DNA from: Pseudomonas reactans
Lineage (GTDB): Bacteria > Pseudomonadota > Gammaproteobacteria > Pseudomonadales > Pseudomonadaceae
Direction: 5' to 3'
NCBI RefSeq assembly: GCF_013385825.1
Contig: NZ_JACAPG010000027.1
Span: forward strand, 79,857 to 143,856
Length of the DNA stretch: 64,000 nt
The notes beneath the pieces are model-generated. The model saw nothing but the letters and a program-made list of their open reading frames with translations, had not been told where the DNA came from and ran no database searches. The position numbers and the translations under genes were made by a program. Each line of letters starts with the position of its first letter. The stretch's first letter is position 1. Shown in pieces: positions 61,369-64,000 of this stretch.

Positions 61369-63705
61369 TTAAATCGGAACCCGCTCGCGACGCATCCACA
61401 TTTCGAACGCCATGGCGTTCAACGGCCGGCTGATCAGATAGCCTTGGGCGGTGTCGCAGTTCCACTGTTTGAGCAGCTTCAGGCTGGGGGCGAATTCCAC
61501 GCCTTCGGCCACCACCTTGAGCCCGAGGTTGTGGCTCATCTCGATGGTGGAACGCACGATTACCCCGTCGCCACTGGTGCTATCGAGGTTGCGTATGAAG
61601 GATTGGTCGATCTTCAATTCCTGAACCGGCAGGCGCTGCAATTGCGCCAGGGACGAATAGCCAGTGCCAAAGTCATCCACCGACAAACTGATACCGCAGC
61701 CGCGCAACTGCTCCAACACACTGAGGGCCTGTTGCGGGTTGTGCATGATCGCGCTTTCGGTGATCTCGAAAATCAGCTGCTCGGCCTCCACTTGGTACTG
61801 CATCAACAACGCAGTGACGCGAATCGCCAAATCATCATCGGCCAGGTCGTCCACCGAGATATTCACCGACAACTGGATCAGCATGCCGCGCTGCGTCCAC
61901 TCGGCAATCTGGCGGATGGCTTCTTCGATCACCCACAGGGTCAGGCTGCTCATACTGCCGGTGCGTTCGGCGAGGGGGATAAATTCGGAAGGAGACACCT
62001 GGCCCAAGGTAGGATGCTGCCAACGCAACAAGGCTTCGGCCTGGCGTACGTGGCCGTGCTTGAGGTCAAGTTTGGGCTGGTAGCACAGGAACAATTCGCC
62101 CTCGATGGCGGCACGGCGCAGGTCGCGGATCAGGGTGATCTGGCGTTGGTGGGCCAGGTCGCGGTCCTGTTGGTAGATCTGCAAATGCCCTGGCAGGCTG
62201 GCCGCGTCATGCCGGGCGATGGCGGCGCGGCTGATCAACTCCTCCACCTGTTGGCCGTCGGCCGGGTAGGCGGCGATGCCGATGCTCACCTCGTGGCGCA
62301 GCTCGTCATGGCCGATGCGCTGGGGCTCGGTGAGTAGCGTGTAGAGACGGTCGGCACGGGCCACGGCGCGGTCAACCTCAGTGTTTTCCAGCAACAGCAG
62401 GAACTCGCTACCGGCGATGCGCGCCGCCGTGTCACTGGCCAACAGGCTCATGGACAGGCAGCGGCTGGCTTCACGCAGCATCTCTTCGACGCCCTCGGGG
62501 CCGAAGCCTTCGTTGATCACCCGGTAATTCTCGATGCCGACGTACAGCAACACCACCGGCCTTCGCGCACTGATCGCGCTGCCCAGGCGCTCCATGGCCA
62601 GGGCGCGATTGGGCAAACCGGTGAGCGGGTCATGCAAGGCGTTGTGTGCCAACTGCCGCTCGCGCACGGCGATGCCGCTCTGCATGGCGTTGAAGGCACG
62701 GGCCAGCAAGCCGAATTCATCGTGGCTGCGCACCCGCACCGGCGTGCGGTAATCACCGGCACCGATACGTTCGGCCGCCTGCACCAAGGCATTAAGCGGG
62801 CGCGATACCCGCCGCGCCAAAAACAACGCACCGGCCAACGACACCAACAGCACCGCCAGGGCAATCCCGAGGAATTGCCGGTCCAGGGGCGCAAAGGATT
62901 CCAGGGCATGGTCCAGTGGGCTTTGCAGCAGCACCCGCACTTCATCGCCATCACCGGTGTTGGCCAGCGGCAACACCTGGCTGAGCACACGCTGACCATA
63001 AAACACATGGATTTTCGGTTCAGGGTCGACATGCCCTTCGCGCAACAGGCTGAGCGTGCCGGCCTGGTAAGCATCCGGTTGAGTGCTGAACAGCGGGCCC
63101 GGCGTGCCGTTTTGCACACTTAGGAACGACACCTCCAAGTTGCTCATGGAGCGCAGTTCATTGGCGAACAGCTTGTCCATGGGAAAGCCCATGACAACGC
63201 GCGCAATGGGTAGATCGTCGATCACTTCGCGTTGCACCAACAGGTAGGGCCGCCCATCCAGGGCAACTACCAGCATCTGCAGGCCCGTGCGTCGGGCATG
63301 GCGCAGGGCGTCGTCATAGGGGAATAGCTGACCGCGTGTGAGGATCGGCAAGGTGCTGACCATGACCTTGCCATCCAGGCCCAGCACAAACACTTCGCTG
63401 GAACGGATGCCCGTACCGTGGCGACGCAATGCAGCGAGAATCGGCACGGTATTGCCTTCGGCCACGGCCTGTTTGAAGGGGAGATCTACGGTCAGCCAGT
63501 CGAGCCCGTATTGCAGGCGACGCCCACGCAGGTCGAGCAGGCGCTCGAACACCTGGCTACCGGTTTGCAATTGAACTTGCGCCTGGTTTTCCACGGCGCG
63601 AGTGGTGGCGGTCTTCACGGCGAAATAAGTGGCGCCGACCACCACCAGCAGTAACAGCGCCAGCACCCCGGCGATGCGGGTTTGGAACGTGTGGCGCCAC
63701 CTCAT
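61369..63705 (-). CDS. Membrane GGDEF/EAL protein with probable phosphodiesterase activity
   Basis: A 778-residue cyclic-di-GMP enzyme. First membrane helix (residues about 10-30), a periplasmic Cache-like domain of about 250 residues, second helix (AVLLVSLAGALFLA), HAMP, then GGDEF and EAL. The GGDEF motif is AGSEF, so cyclase activity is probably lost. The EAL domain keeps EALLRW, the NISVDDL-region Asn, VDDFGTGYSS and ELKIDQSF, so it should break down c-di-GMP. The start at 63705 follows GAGGG by seven bases and puts the helix at the N-terminus; an ATG at 63759 with AGGGA is an alternative. Ligand unknown. Confidence 0.85.
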   Translation of the reverse strand: MRWRHTFQTRIAGVLALLLLVVVGATYFAVKTATTRAVENQAQVQLQTGSQVFERLLDLRGRRLQYGLDWLTVDLPFKQAVAEGNTVPILAALRRHGTGIRSSEVFVLGLDGKVMVSTLPILTRGQLFPYDDALRHARRTGLQMLVVALDGRPYLLVQREVIDDLPIARVVMGFPMDKLFANELRSMSNLEVSFLSVQNGTPGPLFSTQPDAYQAGTLSLLREGHVDPEPKIHVFYGQRVLSQVLPLANTGDGDEVRVLLQSPLDHALESFAPLDRQFLGIALAVLLVSLAGALFLARRVSRPLNALVQAAERIGAGDYRTPVRVRSHDEFGLLARAFNAMQSGIAVRERQLAHNALHDPLTGLPNRALAMERLGSAISARRPVVLLYVGIENYRVINEGFGPEGVEEMLREASRCLSMSLLASDTAARIAGSEFLLLLENTEVDRAVARADRLYTLLTEPQRIGHDELRHEVSIGIAAYPADGQQVEELISRAAIARHDAASLPGHLQIYQQDRDLAHQRQITLIRDLRRAAIEGELFLCYQPKLDLKHGHVRQAEALLRWQHPTLGQVSPSEFIPLAERTGSMSSLTLWVIEEAIRQIAEWTQRGMLIQLSVNISVDDLADDDLAIRVTALLMQYQVEAEQLIFEITESAIMHNPQQALSVLEQLRGCGISLSVDDFGTGYSSLAQLQRLPVQELKIDQSFIRNLDSTSGDGVIVRSTIEMSHNLGLKVVAEGVEFAPSLKLLKQWNCDTAQGYLISRPLNAMAFEMWMRRERVPI

Positions 63706-64000
63706 TGCAGTGCCCTCTGGCAGCGTTCGCCTCTCTCTGCCACTACGTCCCTTTGTCATGTGCATTCCCTGCGACTGCTGACCTGGCGTCAAAAAAATAT
63801 CCATTTGGATTGAATATTAGGTCTTAGGAGATTAGCTGGGACTTGGGTTAAGTGCACCCAATAAAACTGGGGAATTTTGTGGCGGTTTTTTGGCGACAAT
63901 GGGTTGGCTGGGGGGGCATATCCGTTATTTGGGTAACGGCTGATATGGGTTCCGCCCTTACGGCGGGTCACTTTTGAAAAGCCCAAAAGTAACCAAAAGG
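63706..64000. repeat. Gene-free right edge with a dispersed-repeat-like segment
   Basis: No gene is seen. The last 70 bases begin with GGGTTCCGCCCTTACGGCGG and end with TTTTGAAAAGCCCAAAAGTAACCAAAA-like sequence (given here as two parts). I recall near-identical text at many places in Pseudomonas genomes, often annotated as tiny proteins beginning GSALTAGHF; here the frame has a stop after these residues. The family is recalled, not checked. Confidence 0.45.

Overview
The window is chromosomal DNA of a fluorescent Pseudomonas (P. fluorescens group). Supporting signs are high GC, REP/REPIN hairpins ending in TGTAGGAG, a MetR regulator, a membrane PQQ glucose dehydrogenase, Zur-type zinc genes and many fluorescent-pseudomonad families. 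Almost every gene is assigned from protein motifs; nothing was searched against a database.

Layout. 1-6.1 kb: a tight six-gene minus-strand operon (HAD phosphatase, class III aminotransferase, alpha/beta hydrolase, acetyltransferase, sensor kinase, response regulator cut by the window edge). A good sigma-54 promoter and a palindromic upstream site stand before it, suggesting a self-regulated pathway of unknown product. 6.2-11.6 kb: MipA/OmpV protein, desaturase, an arginase-fold enzyme coupled to two small SMR-type membrane proteins, a DsbA-family enzyme and an esterase. 11.8-16.8 kb: a 1652-residue dermonecrotic-toxin-like protein. 16.8-28.9 kb: housekeeping and metabolic genes (metR, GNAT, NUDIX, an inactive-looking receiver/YN-GYP regulator, rpmE2 with a Zur box, permeases, nitrilase, LuxR, glutamate-synthase-like protein, OpgC-like protein).

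29-54 kb is an accessory island. It holds a 2260-residue relative of the first toxin-like protein, a divergent class A penicillin-binding protein, a third toxin-family gene cut short, a CS1/alpha-type fimbrial operon without a chaperone gene, and a Pap-like (pi-type) fimbrial operon whose chaperone has collapsed to its signal peptide joined out of frame to its last 25 codons. The third toxin gene and the CS1-type tip adhesin run into one another tail to tail, as if one rearrangement cut both.

54-64 kb returns to core functions: yqjI/yqjH iron reductase pair with a palindromic operator, a Pr6Pr membrane protein, a VF530-family protein, znuD under a second Zur box, gcd, and a GGDEF/EAL protein. 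I saw no tRNA, rRNA, CRISPR array, intact insertion sequence or prophage.
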